A DNA stretch of 16,938 nt from Candidatus Colimorpha enterica (GCA_018065475.1 JAGHTD010000169.1:1-16938); one strand, 5' to 3'; positions 1 to 6,843 are shown, counted from the stretch's first letter. Numbers and translations: made by a program. Notes: generated from the letters alone by a model not told the origin.

Positions 1-224
1 ATTGTGAAATATTGCTTCGTTTCACTTCGCAATGTGAAATGAAGTAAATCCCGCTTTCACGCGCCTGCGCATTTCACACGCCAAAGGCGTATTTCACACG
101 CTTGCGTTTTTCACAAATCCCGTAAGGGATTTATTTCATTTCACATTACGAAGTGAAACGAAGCAATATTTCACAATTTGCGTCAGCAAATTATTTCACA
201 TTTGCCGTAAGGCAAATATTTCAC
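1..224. repeat. Hairpin array with constant ATTTCAC linker, enclosed by a 41-bp inverted repeat
   Basis: Short hairpins of differing sequence alternate with a constant 7-base linker. Linkers ATTTCAC start at 71, 91, 168, 193 and 218, with a variant TTTTCAC at 108. Hairpins between them include ACGCC-aaa-GGCGT (78-90), ACGC-tt-GCGT (98-107), AAATCCC-gtaa-GGGATTT (115-132), AATTTGC-gtca-GCAAATT (175-192) and ATTTGCC-gtaa-GGCAAAT (200-217). Positions 1-41 and 137-177 are reverse complements with one mismatch, so part of the array sits inside a larger inverted repeat. The array starts at or before the window edge. No coding region is seen in it. The stem sequences change while pairing is kept, which argues for selection on structure or for hairpin exchange. 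Function unknown. Confidence 0.85.
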
Positions 225-248
225 TTATTATACCTGCCGAACAGAAAA

Positions 249-277
249 ACAGGTTGACATTTCGTTTGTCAGCCTGT
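249..277 (-). terminator. Intrinsic terminator downstream of the GG-leader peptide gene, possibly bidirectional
   Basis: An 11-bp stem (ACAGGTTGACA at 249-259 pairing with TGTCAGCCTGT at 267-277, one G-U type mismatch) has a 7-base loop. Read on the minus strand it is followed by TTTTT from 249-245; read on the plus strand it is followed by TTTTTATTT. It lies about 100 bases past the stop of the small peptide gene at 379, so it most likely ends that transcript, but the T tracts on both sides would allow termination in either direction. Confidence 0.75.
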
Positions 278-378
278 TTTTATTTACAAGTGCACAATTA
301 CTCACCACGCTGTGCGGCGTGTGTTTTGAAAACCGTCATTAAGAACACACGGCACCCGTCAGTCCCGTTTTTGCTTTT

Positions 379-618
379 TTACAGTCGGGAAGAATCGTCT
401 TCCGCGGCAGCCCCGTTGACAGCACGGGTCAGAAATCTCGTGGTCTGCCCCTGATCCTGCCCGGCGGGCAAAATGACGTCGCCGTTCGGATTGTTGAGAA
501 CGATTTTTGCCTGTGTGAAAGCGGTTGCCTTCTTCGGCTCGTATGCGGATGTGTCAAGGCCGCCGACGACCGCTTCCATCTCGCTGTCGGTGAGCTCACG
601 CATTTTTTCTGATTTCAT
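379..618 (-). CDS. Small double-glycine leader peptide (candidate secreted or RiPP-like precursor)
   Basis: A 79-residue protein. Residues 1-20 end in LTDSEMEAVVGG, the pattern of double-glycine leaders that C39-peptidase ABC exporters cut after GG (residues 19-20). The predicted core is residues 21-79: 59 residues, no cysteine, rich in Ala, Asn, Gln, Asp and Thr, ending acidic (AEDDSSRL). Lack of Cys argues against lanthipeptide or sactipeptide chemistry; an unmodified peptide or one processed by distant enzymes is possible. A good ribosome binding site (AGAAAGG, 8 bases before ATG) supports translation. It is monocistronic here, with a terminator at 249-277 and repeat DNA upstream. No exporter, immunity or modification gene is in the window. 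The leader call is fairly firm; the function is not known. Confidence 0.72.
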   Translation of the reverse strand: MKSEKMRELTDSEMEAVVGGLDTSAYEPKKATAFTQAKIVLNNPNGDVILPAGQDQGQTTRFLTRAVNGAAAEDDSSRL

Positions 619-692
619 TTTTCGTGCCTTTCTTTGGTTTTTATCCGGGAGGGAGGGATGTGCACTAACTTAAAGCAAGCACCAACTGACCG

Positions 693-810
693 GCTCCCTC
701 CGGGAGATGAATTCACTCCACGGTGAGGGATTCACGTGTCCAGCTCCCTCCGGGAGATGTGTTCACTCCACGGTGAGGGATTCACGTGTCCAGCTCCCTC
801 CGGGAGGGAG
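693..810. repeat. 50-bp tandem direct repeat, two copies plus a partial third
   Basis: Units at 693-742 and 743-792 are identical except for two adjacent bases; the first 16 bases recur at 793-808. Each unit starts with the hairpin CTCCC-tcc-GGGAG and contains CACTCCACGGTGAGGG. The third copy runs into a near-palindrome (AGCTCCCTC-CGG-GAGGGAGCT, 792-812) that begins the neighbouring inverted-repeat element. It lies 75 bases upstream of the small peptide gene on its 5' side. No coding function is apparent. Confidence 0.85.
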
Positions 811-831
811 CTGTCGAGCGAATGCGAGACT

Positions 832-949
832 GAAGGAGCCCGCGATATAATGAAGTTAGTATTTGAATAAATAGAAACGATACTAAACCGTTAGTTTCTC
901 TTTCATCGGTGAAGATTACCGTCAAATAGAGTGCTCGCCGGGCTCCTTC
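832..949 (+). repeat. Structured element with terminal inverted repeats, copy 1
   Basis: The ends are GAAGGAGCCCGCGA (832-845) and CGCCGGGCTCCTTC (936-949), which are inverted copies with one extra base. The AT-richer interior contains TTAGTAT...ATACTAA, able to pair. An inverted second copy of very similar sequence lies at 13851-13966; similarity is near 85 percent by eye and highest in the first 80 bases. Outside the ends, both copies carry a hairpin of unrelated sequence (ACCAC-ttc-GTGGT at 951-963 here). No open reading frame or transposase is present, so if mobile it is non-autonomous (MITE-like). A structured RNA is the alternative. Confidence 0.75.
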
Positions 950-1033
950 CACCACTTCGTGGTCCCCCTCCCTCCCGGATGGAGGTTGACAAGCGAATGC
1001 CTCATTCATAGTTTGTGCCTCACCGTATAAAGC

Positions 1034-1099
1034 GGGAGGAGCAAGCCGAGCGAAGCGAAGCTCGTGGAGCGCGAAGCGCGTAGCTGACCTCCCCTACCG
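1034..1099. repeat. Long member of the GGGAG...CTCCCCTACG hairpin family
   Basis: GGGAGG (1034-1039) pairs with CCTCCC (1088-1093), followed by CTACCG, matching the end of the dispersed GTAGGGGAG hairpins at 4189-4214 and 13679-13703. The interior holds further small hairpins, GAGC-gaagcgaa-GCTC and GCGC-gaa-GCGC. It sits between the inverted-repeat element and the second hairpin array. No function can be read from it. Confidence 0.5.
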
Positions 1100-1105
1100 T
1101 TCCAC

Positions 1106-1209
1106 GTGCGTCAGCGCACATCACGTGCCGAAGGCACACATCACGTCCCGCTTGCGGGACACATCACTCGGCGAAGCCGATAGCCCCTCCCCTGCGAAAG
1201 CTCTTTCGC
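1106..1209. repeat. Second hairpin array, constant ACATCAC linker
   Basis: Hairpins GTGCG-tcag-CGCAC (1106-1119), GTGCC-gaa-GGCAC (1125-1137), GTCCCGC-tt-GCGGGAC (1145-1160) and TCGGC-gaa-GCCGA (1168-1180) are separated by ACATCAC (1138-1144 and 1161-1167), with a shorter ATCAC at 1120-1124. A last hairpin, GCGAAAG-ct-CTTTCGC (1194-1209), lies 9 bases past the stop of the P-type ATPase-like gene. The layout is the same as in the array at 1-224, with a related linker. There is no T tract after the last hairpin, so it is not a typical intrinsic terminator, but the array will be at the 3' end of the ATPase-like transcript. Confidence 0.8.
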
Positions 1210-1218
1210 CCTTGGCTC

Positions 1219-4002
1219 TCACTCATTTCCGCTGTTTCTTGCCCTTCTGTTCTCGATACCTCTGAAAAGCTCGCAGAAGGCGAAGATGAGGAAGGGCACC
1301 ATAACGATACCGGCTATTGCCGCATAGGGGATCTTCTTCACGCCGAAGAGGACACCGAAGGCGGGGAAATAGAGCATAAGGAATATCATCACCGCGCAGG
1401 TGAGTATCAGCAGGGCGTGCGCACCGTTAAGGCGCAGCGTTCCGCCGAGGATACCCTTTTCGTGCTTGTATTCGCCGACGACGAGAAGCTGTGACACTAT
1501 AAATATAATGAAGAAACAGGAGGAGAGGTCAGCCGAGGCGACGACCTGGTATTCCTTCATAAGCACCAGCACGCCCGCCGTGAGCGCCGCCCACAGGAAG
1601 CCGACGAGGATCGAGAATGGGTTGCCGACAAGCGGGTTTTTCAGCTTTTCGATCTCTATCTTGTCCTCGAGCATCTTTTTCGAGGGTTTTTCGAGGGCTA
1701 TGACGATGAGGGCAAAGAAGTCGATGACGAGACCGCAGAAAAGCACCTGCGGAGGCGTCGTTACTGCGTAGGGAGTGAAGATCGAGAACAGGACGAGCAG
1801 GAGCTTCGCCGTCTGCGAGGTGATCATATACCTCACCATTCTCGACATATTGTGATATACCGCCCTCGCGCCGAGCAGGGCGTCGGTGACGGCGTTGAAG
1901 CCGCCAGTCCCGTCAACGTCGGGGGAGGAAATGACTACGTCGGCGACGAATTTCAGCGCTTCGCACCCCGCCTCTCTCGTCTGAAGCGACGAGCGGGCGT
2001 TGATCGGTTCCTTCGACAGCTCTATTGCTCCCGAAGCGCGGTCGGAGATCGTCACACGGCGGGTGAAGCCGATGTCGGCGTCACGGAGCAGGATTATATC
2101 GTCAAGCTCGGAGCAGAGGAAGCCGACCTTTTCGCCGTCGTCCTGCAGATACTTGACGAGCGTCCTCTTCTGACTGAGGGTGAGCCCCGCAAAGACGGTG
2201 AATCCGGACGCTCCCGCCCTGAGGATGCCTTCCTTTTCGGCGGCGAAACGCTGTCCGGTGATGACCTGCTTGCGGTTCTTCGCTATGCCGAGGGAGGTTG
2301 CGACGCCGTAGTTCATCTCGTTGTCCTCGTCGCAGAGCATCATGACCTTGATTCCCGCCGACTTGCACCTTGCGATGTTCCTTGCCGCCTCGGGGAGGAT
2401 GTTCTCCTTTATCAGAATAAGCCCTTCGAGGGTGAGATCGCTCTGGATCGCACCGAGACGGGTGAGGTTGTTGTAAATCGTGGTGTTGGAGCATACCGCC
2501 ATAACGCGGTAGGATTCTCTCGACATCCTCTCGGCAAGACTGTAAAGCTCGGTGAGCTTATCCTGCGTCATCTCGTAGATACGGGAGTTCTCGGAGTAGG
2601 TCGTGCAGAGGGGGAGCACCTTGTTGTAGTCGCCGCGGAGAGCGACGATGTAGGAGTTCTCGTAGGCGACGAGCGTCGTGTCAAACTCCGAGTTAGAACC
2701 CTTCGAGAGGTGCTGGAGAAGGACGTATTTCGTTTCGAGGGAGGCATTGTACTCGCCGAGATCCTCGGCGGCGGTGATGATTATCTCCTCCTCTGGGGTG
2801 TTGATGTTGTTTTTGTTCTGATTTCTCGACAGCAGGCGTTCCGCGCCGTAAAGCCCCGTCGAAAGCAGGGCGTAACGCAGTACTCGGGCGGCGTTGCGGT
2901 TGTAGCCGTGCTCACCCTTCGCAAAGAGGTCGTCGTTTGCCCACACGTAGCCGAGGTCCGGCTCGTTGACGAGGAACGCGCCCTCCTTCGGGACGATAAG
3001 GCAGGTGAGATCCTTCAGCTTTTCGATCTCCGAGGGGGAACGGATGATCGCGCCCTTGTTGACCTTTCCCTTGCGGTTTACGGCGGAATAGATACCGCAG
3101 GCGAGGGAGATGTAGGCGAAGGCGGTGTAGAACTCCGACATCGAGGCGACAGCCGCCGAAAGTCCGAGCAGGAAGGGCCCGAAAATGCCTTCCCCTCCTT
3201 TTGAGACCGCTATGTCAAGCTCGGTGATGACGAAGACGCCGAGCGTCATCGCTATCGTCCACTTTTTGCAGAAGGCGTTGACGGATTCAAAAAGCTCCGC
3301 CTGCTCGCCTCTCTCGACCGCCTTGTTCTTGCTGAGGCGGCAGACGACCGTTTCATCGCCCGTTTCACAGCAGATCGCGCGTCCGGTGCCCTTCGTCACG
3401 ATAGAGGCGGCGAACGCCATGTTCTTCTGCTCGGTCAGCGGGACGTTGTCGTGGTAGTCGATGAACATTGCGTCCTTGCGCACCGCGCTCGACGCTCCCG
3501 TGATACCCGTCTCGAGTATCTCAAGTCCGTCGGTCTCGATGAGACGGCAGTCGCAGGGGACGATGTCGCCCGTCGAAAGCAGGATGACGTCGCCTCTGAC
3601 GAGCTCCTTCTGTCTGACGATATAGAGCTTGCCGTTACGGAGCACCTTGGCGGTCGGGAGCGACTGCTCCGCGACGCTCGAAAGGATGTACTCGGAACGG
3701 ACGTAGGAGAAAATGACGATGGCGTAGTATGCGAGCATGATCGCCAGCATAGTGAAGATGTAGTTCTTCTCCTTGAATACCGCCGCGAGAAGCAGGGTGA
3801 GGATCATTATTACCGACGTGTAGTCGGTGAGAAGGTGGCTGAGATAGTGGCCGAGCGGCTGACGTGTCTTGGCGTAAATGTTGTTCTCGCCGTCACGCGC
3901 CCTTCTTATCCTTACTTCACTGTCGCTGAGACCCGACTGGGCACTCGTTTTCAGTTCAGCGAGGATGATATTCGATTGTTTTGAGTACCAGTTTCCGGTC
4001 AT
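1219..4002 (-). CDS. P-type cation ATPase-like protein with destroyed catalytic motifs (pseudoenzyme)
   Basis: 927 residues, the usual size of a P2-type (SERCA-like) ATPase. Visible parts in order: N-terminal cation-ATPase region (about 1-60), M1-M2 (60-100), A-domain (120-175), M3-M4 (245-305), P/N domains (330-650), and about six C-terminal membrane segments (724-910). The key motifs are lost. DKTGTLTxN reads PKEGAFLVN at 338-346, so the phosphorylated Asp is Pro338 (codon CCG at 2989-2991). TGES reads TGAS at 168-171. KGAPE reads RGDYN at 456-460. TGD reads CDE at 557-559. GDGxND reads CSELDD at 630-635. PEGL in M4 reads SEFY (Glu290 kept). Asp761 of M6 is kept. The frame is fully open and a ribosome binding site (CGGAG) precedes ATG, so decay is unlikely. 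ATP-driven pumping by the normal cycle should be impossible; a regulatory or passive membrane role is inference only. Confidence 0.85.
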   Translation of the reverse strand: MTGNWYSKQSNIILAELKTSAQSGLSDSEVRIRRARDGENNIYAKTRQPLGHYLSHLLTDYTSVIMILTLLLAAVFKEKNYIFTMLAIMLAYYAIVIFSYVRSEYILSSVAEQSLPTAKVLRNGKLYIVRQKELVRGDVILLSTGDIVPCDCRLIETDGLEILETGITGASSAVRKDAMFIDYHDNVPLTEQKNMAFAASIVTKGTGRAICCETGDETVVCRLSKNKAVERGEQAELFESVNAFCKKWTIAMTLGVFVITELDIAVSKGGEGIFGPFLLGLSAAVASMSEFYTAFAYISLACGIYSAVNRKGKVNKGAIIRSPSEIEKLKDLTCLIVPKEGAFLVNEPDLGYVWANDDLFAKGEHGYNRNAARVLRYALLSTGLYGAERLLSRNQNKNNINTPEEEIIITAAEDLGEYNASLETKYVLLQHLSKGSNSEFDTTLVAYENSYIVALRGDYNKVLPLCTTYSENSRIYEMTQDKLTELYSLAERMSRESYRVMAVCSNTTIYNNLTRLGAIQSDLTLEGLILIKENILPEAARNIARCKSAGIKVMMLCDEDNEMNYGVATSLGIAKNRKQVITGQRFAAEKEGILRAGASGFTVFAGLTLSQKRTLVKYLQDDGEKVGFLCSELDDIILLRDADIGFTRRVTISDRASGAIELSKEPINARSSLQTREAGCEALKFVADVVISSPDVDGTGGFNAVTDALLGARAVYHNMSRMVRYMITSQTAKLLLVLFSIFTPYAVTTPPQVLFCGLVIDFFALIVIALEKPSKKMLEDKIEIEKLKNPLVGNPFSILVGFLWAALTAGVLVLMKEYQVVASADLSSCFFIIFIVSQLLVVGEYKHEKGILGGTLRLNGAHALLILTCAVMIFLMLYFPAFGVLFGVKKIPYAAIAGIVMVPFLIFAFCELFRGIENRRARNSGNE

Positions 4003-4041
4003 GATCTGTCTCCGTTTTGTGGATTTTTAGGGGGTTGGGAT

Positions 4042-4071
4042 TTTTGCTCTTTCTTGAAAGAAAGAGCAAAA
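4042..4071. repeat. Near-perfect 14-bp-arm palindrome upstream of the ATPase-like gene
   Basis: TTTTGCTCTTTCTT (4042-4055) and AAGAAAGAGCAAAA (4058-4071) are exact inverted copies around GA. It lies 40 bases upstream of the ATPase-like start, so it may fall in that gene's 5' leader or promoter region. The following bases (AGAACTTCAAAGC) resemble AGAACCTTCAAAAGC at 13501-13515, next to another hairpin, so this is probably one more dispersed repeat rather than a specific operator. Confidence 0.6.
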
Positions 4072-4172
4072 GAACTTCAAAGCAAAGGGATGTATAAGGG
4101 GGTGGAACGCGGCGTGCCGACTGCCCGGATGGAGGTGGACGGAACCGACGTTTTTTCTTCTGTTTGGAGCAA

Positions 4173-4237
4173 ATCTAAACCGTTAGCTCGTAGGGGAGCG
4201 CCTTGGTGCTCCCGTCTGATGACTGACGATTATTGAT
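4173..4237 (+). repeat. 65-bp dispersed direct repeat, copy 1
   Basis: Identical at 63 of 65 positions to 13662-13726 in the same orientation. It contains the hairpin GGGAGC (4194-4199), loop GCCTTGGT, GCTCCC (4208-4213), preceded by CGTAG. Weaker similarity continues upstream through a T-rich stretch to a GGAGGTGGACGGAACCG module (about 4131-4147), which also appears near 13994-14011. No coding potential is seen. Confidence 0.85.
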
Positions 4238-4314
4238 TTATTCTAAATAGAGTACCGTATATTCGTTTGTTTTTTCTCGGCGGGAGCAAGTCCCCGTCCT
4301 ACGGGTTAGATTTC

Positions 4315-4368
4315 GCCTCCCCTGTGCAAGGGGAGGCTAGGCGGGAGGACCAAGGCCGTCCCCTACGG
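4315..4368. repeat. Two adjacent GC-rich hairpin motifs
   Basis: GCCTCCCC (4315-4322) pairs with GGGGAGGC (4330-4337) around a 7-base loop. Directly after it, GGCGGGAGGACCAAGGCCG ending in TCCCCTACGG (about 4340-4368) is a reverse-orientation relative of the GTAGGGGAG...CCTTGG hairpins in the 65-bp repeats. With the AT-rich bases on either side, these fill the middle of the gap between the ATPase-like gene and clpE. Confidence 0.6.
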
Positions 4369-4395
4369 ATAAATATTTCGTTTTCCTCTTCATTC

Positions 4396-4481
4396 CGTCT
4401 TTGCGCGAAGCGGTCAGAAGTGCTTGCGGAGTTTCCGCAGGAAACTCTTTTCCGCAGGAAACTCTTTTCCGCAGGAAACTC
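4396..4481 (-). repeat. 52-bp dispersed repeat (inverted copy) with a 17-bp tandem extension
   Basis: Read on the minus strand, 4447-4396 matches 13478-13529 at about 44 of 52 positions. It includes the hairpin GAGTTTCC-TGC-GGAAACTC and a shared GCTTCGCGCAAAGACG tail. Next to it the unit TTTTCCGCAGGAAACTC is present at 4448-4464 and 4465-4481, and a copy differing by one base at 4431-4447, giving three tandem 17-bp units. The array begins 11 bases past the clpE stop codon, so its hairpins would form the 3' end of that transcript. No T tract follows, so a terminator role is unproven. Confidence 0.8.
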
Positions 4482-4491
4482 TCCTTTCATT

Positions 4492-6843
4492 TCAGGAAAG
4501 GAAGTCGAACTTATATTCTCCGTCACTCAGCGTGACGTTAACGCCGGAGACGCCGGGCTCGGAGAAGAGGATGTCCGCTATCTTATCCTCGATATTTCTG
4601 CTTATATACCTGCGCATATTTCTTGCGCCCATGGTGTCGCTGAAGGACTTTTCCGCAACGGCGTCCCTGACCTCGTCCGTCCAGAAGAGCTTGACGCCCT
4701 TCTCTTCGAGCGACGCTTTCAGCTCGCCGAGCATAATGTCCGCTATGCCGACGAAGCTCTCTTTGCCGAGGCGGTTGAAGACGATGACCTCGTCAACTCT
4801 GTTGAGGAACTCGGGGCGGAGGAAGGAGGAAAGCGCCTTTTCGGTCTTTTCCCTGTCGCCCTCGTGGGTGGTTGCGCCGAAGCCGAGAGAAGAAGCCGTC
4901 TTTTCGGAGCCGGCGTTAGTCGTCATAACGATGACGGTGTTCTCGAAATTGACCGTCCTGCCCTGCGCGTCGGTGACTCTGCCGTCGTCGAGGATCTGAA
5001 GAAGGATGTTCATTACGTCGGGGTGCGCCTTCTCTATCTCGTCGAAAAGGACGACCGAGTAGGGCTTGCGGCGTATCTTCTCCGTCAGCTGTCCCGCCTC
5101 GTCGTAACCGACGTATCCGGGAGGCGCTCCGATGATCCTCGAGACCGAGAACTTCTCCATAAACTCCGACATATCGAGGCGGATGAGCGTTTCGGGCGAG
5201 TCGAAGAGAGCGGAGGCGAGCACCTTTACGAGCTCGGTCTTACCTACGCCCGTCGGACCCGCAAAGATGAACGAAACGGGCTTCTTCTTGGGGCTTATAC
5301 CCGCGCGGGAACGCTTGACGGCGCGGACGACGGCCTCTATCGCCTCGTCCTGACCGACTATGCGCCCTTTCAGCGTCTCGTCGAGGCGCTGTACTTTGAG
5401 GAAATCCCCCTCGGTGATGTTGGAGGCGGGGATCCCCGTCCATATCTCGATGACTTCGGCGAGATCACGCTCGGTGAGCACGACCTTTTCCGCCTCTGTC
5501 CTTGCCTTTTCGACTTCGTCTCCGAGGCGCAAAAGATCCGACTGCGCCTCTGCGAGGTCACGGAAGTATTTTTCGCTGTCCTCCGGCTCGGTGACCGCTT
5601 TCAGCTCCTCGACCTTCTTCGCCGTGTCCTGATATTCGCCCTCTGCCTTGCGGAGAGCGTCGATCGACGGCGACTTCATCGAAACGCGGGAGAGCGCCTC
5701 GTCGAGCAGGTCGATCGCCTTGTCGGGCAGGAACCTGTCGGTGATGTACCTTTCGGACATTACGGCGGCGCGGCGGAGGATATCCTTCCCGCTCTTTACG
5801 CCGTGAAAATCCTCGTAGTACTTCGCTATGCCTTCGAGGATCTTCACCGTCTCGTCGAGCGACGGCTCGTCGATCATGACCGGCTGAAATCTTCTTTCAA
5901 GCGCCGCGTCTTTCTCTATATACTGTCTGTATTCTTTGAGGGTGGTCGCGCCGATGACCTGTATCTCGCCCCTCGAAAGGGCGGGCTTCATTATGTTTGC
6001 GGCGTTCATCGAGCCCTCGGAGTCGCCTGCCGATGCGATCGTATGCACCTCGTCGATGACGAGAATGATGTTTCCCAAGCGTTTGACCTCCTCGATGAGG
6101 TCCTTCATCCTCTTCTCGAACTGTCCTCTGAACTGCGTTCCGGCGACGAGAGCCGTCATATCGAGAAGGTGGACTTCCTTCCCTTTCAGCTTCGCGGGGA
6201 CCTCTCCCCTTGAAATGCGGAGGGCGAGCGCCTCGGCGACCGCCGTCTTTCCGACGCCCGGCTCGCCTATCAAGCAGGGGTTGTTCTTCTGCCTGCGGCA
6301 GAGGATCTGCATGACTCTTTCAAGCTCTCTGTCCCTGCCGATGACCTCGTCGGTCTCGCCCTTCTTCGCCTTGTCGGTGAGGTCGGTGCAGTAGAGGGTG
6401 AGGAACTTCTTTTTGCGGTTGTGCGGCTCGGTCTTCTTCGGCTCGCCGCCCGCGTTTTCGTTCCTTGCCCCGTCGGCGGGAGCGGGGGAGGGAGGCGTCA
6501 TGCCTCCGAGTATATTTGCAAACGGGCCGATGATCTTGTTCAGGTCGAAAAAGGGCGTCTTTCCGTCGGAGGTCTTCTGACCGTCCCCGTCTTCCCCGTC
6601 CTCTTCGGCGGCGTCACCGTCCGATATATCCATATTTTCAAGTTCGCTCACGGGGATGTCGAGGGCTTCCTCTGCCTCCTCCGGGAGCTTGATCTTACCG
6701 AGTATTTCGTTGATCTTTGGGTCGTTCAGCTCAAGCGCGCACTTGCGGCAGAAGCCGAGCGATTTCGTTACGCCGTTCTCCACCCTGTTGATGAAGAAAA
6801 CGGCAACTCTTTCTTTACACTTTGAACAAAGCGGAAGTTGCAT
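4492..6843 (-). CDS. clpE: ClpE-like AAA+ protein unfoldase with N-terminal zinc finger
   Basis: 783 residues. A four-cysteine zinc finger (Cys6, Cys9, Cys32, Cys35, McsA-like) replaces the Clp N domain, as in ClpE. An acidic, Gly/Pro-rich linker follows (about 55-145). The first AAA+ module has Walker A GEPGVGKT (193-200), Walker B VIDEVH (262-267) and pore loop GTQFRG (235-240). A short middle region spans 391-455. The second module has Walker A GPTGVGKT (529-536), Walker B LFDEIEKAHP (599-608) and pore loop GYVGYDEAG. LGF at 653-655 fits the ClpP-docking tripeptide, so it probably feeds unfolded proteins to ClpP in the cytoplasm under stress. It lies 87 bases after cvpA. No CtsR operator is obvious upstream. 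The start has no close ribosome binding site and abuts a mini-ORF (see 6844-6881). A clpC label is possible, but the zinc finger favours ClpE. Confidence 0.88.
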   Translation of the reverse strand: MQLPLCSKCKERVAVFFINRVENGVTKSLGFCRKCALELNDPKINEILGKIKLPEEAEEALDIPVSELENMDISDGDAAEEDGEDGDGQKTSDGKTPFFDLNKIIGPFANILGGMTPPSPAPADGARNENAGGEPKKTEPHNRKKKFLTLYCTDLTDKAKKGETDEVIGRDRELERVMQILCRRQKNNPCLIGEPGVGKTAVAEALALRISRGEVPAKLKGKEVHLLDMTALVAGTQFRGQFEKRMKDLIEEVKRLGNIILVIDEVHTIASAGDSEGSMNAANIMKPALSRGEIQVIGATTLKEYRQYIEKDAALERRFQPVMIDEPSLDETVKILEGIAKYYEDFHGVKSGKDILRRAAVMSERYITDRFLPDKAIDLLDEALSRVSMKSPSIDALRKAEGEYQDTAKKVEELKAVTEPEDSEKYFRDLAEAQSDLLRLGDEVEKARTEAEKVVLTERDLAEVIEIWTGIPASNITEGDFLKVQRLDETLKGRIVGQDEAIEAVVRAVKRSRAGISPKKKPVSFIFAGPTGVGKTELVKVLASALFDSPETLIRLDMSEFMEKFSVSRIIGAPPGYVGYDEAGQLTEKIRRKPYSVVLFDEIEKAHPDVMNILLQILDDGRVTDAQGRTVNFENTVIVMTTNAGSEKTASSLGFGATTHEGDREKTEKALSSFLRPEFLNRVDEVIVFNRLGKESFVGIADIMLGELKASLEEKGVKLFWTDEVRDAVAEKSFSDTMGARNMRRYISRNIEDKIADILFSEPGVSGVNVTLSDGEYKFDFLS

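Noticed and set aside
1..224. CRISPR-like array
   Set aside because: The repeated unit is only 7 bases, the intervening pieces are themselves palindromes of 10-18 bases, and no cas gene is present.
832..949. Insertion sequence
   Set aside because: About 116 bp with no transposase frame; at most a non-autonomous element. No clear target-site duplication is visible.
782..1009. 75-codon minus-strand frame in the repeat region
   Set aside because: It is made of the tandem repeat and inverted-repeat element read through; composition follows the repeats, not a protein.
1852..3204. 450-codon plus-strand open frame opposite the ATPase-like gene
   Set aside because: It is the antisense shadow of a GC-rich coding region, with skewed Val/Glu/Asp/Arg composition, no recognisable domain and no ribosome binding site; the minus-strand frame has clear family structure.
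1219..4002. Pseudogene call for the P-type ATPase-like gene
   Set aside because: No stop, frameshift or truncation in 927 codons, and a proper ribosome binding site; loss is confined to catalytic residues, so a coding pseudoenzyme fits better.
4267..6213. 648-codon plus-strand open frame opposite clpE
   Set aside because: Antisense shadow of the AAA+ gene; it starts within repeat DNA and shows no domain.
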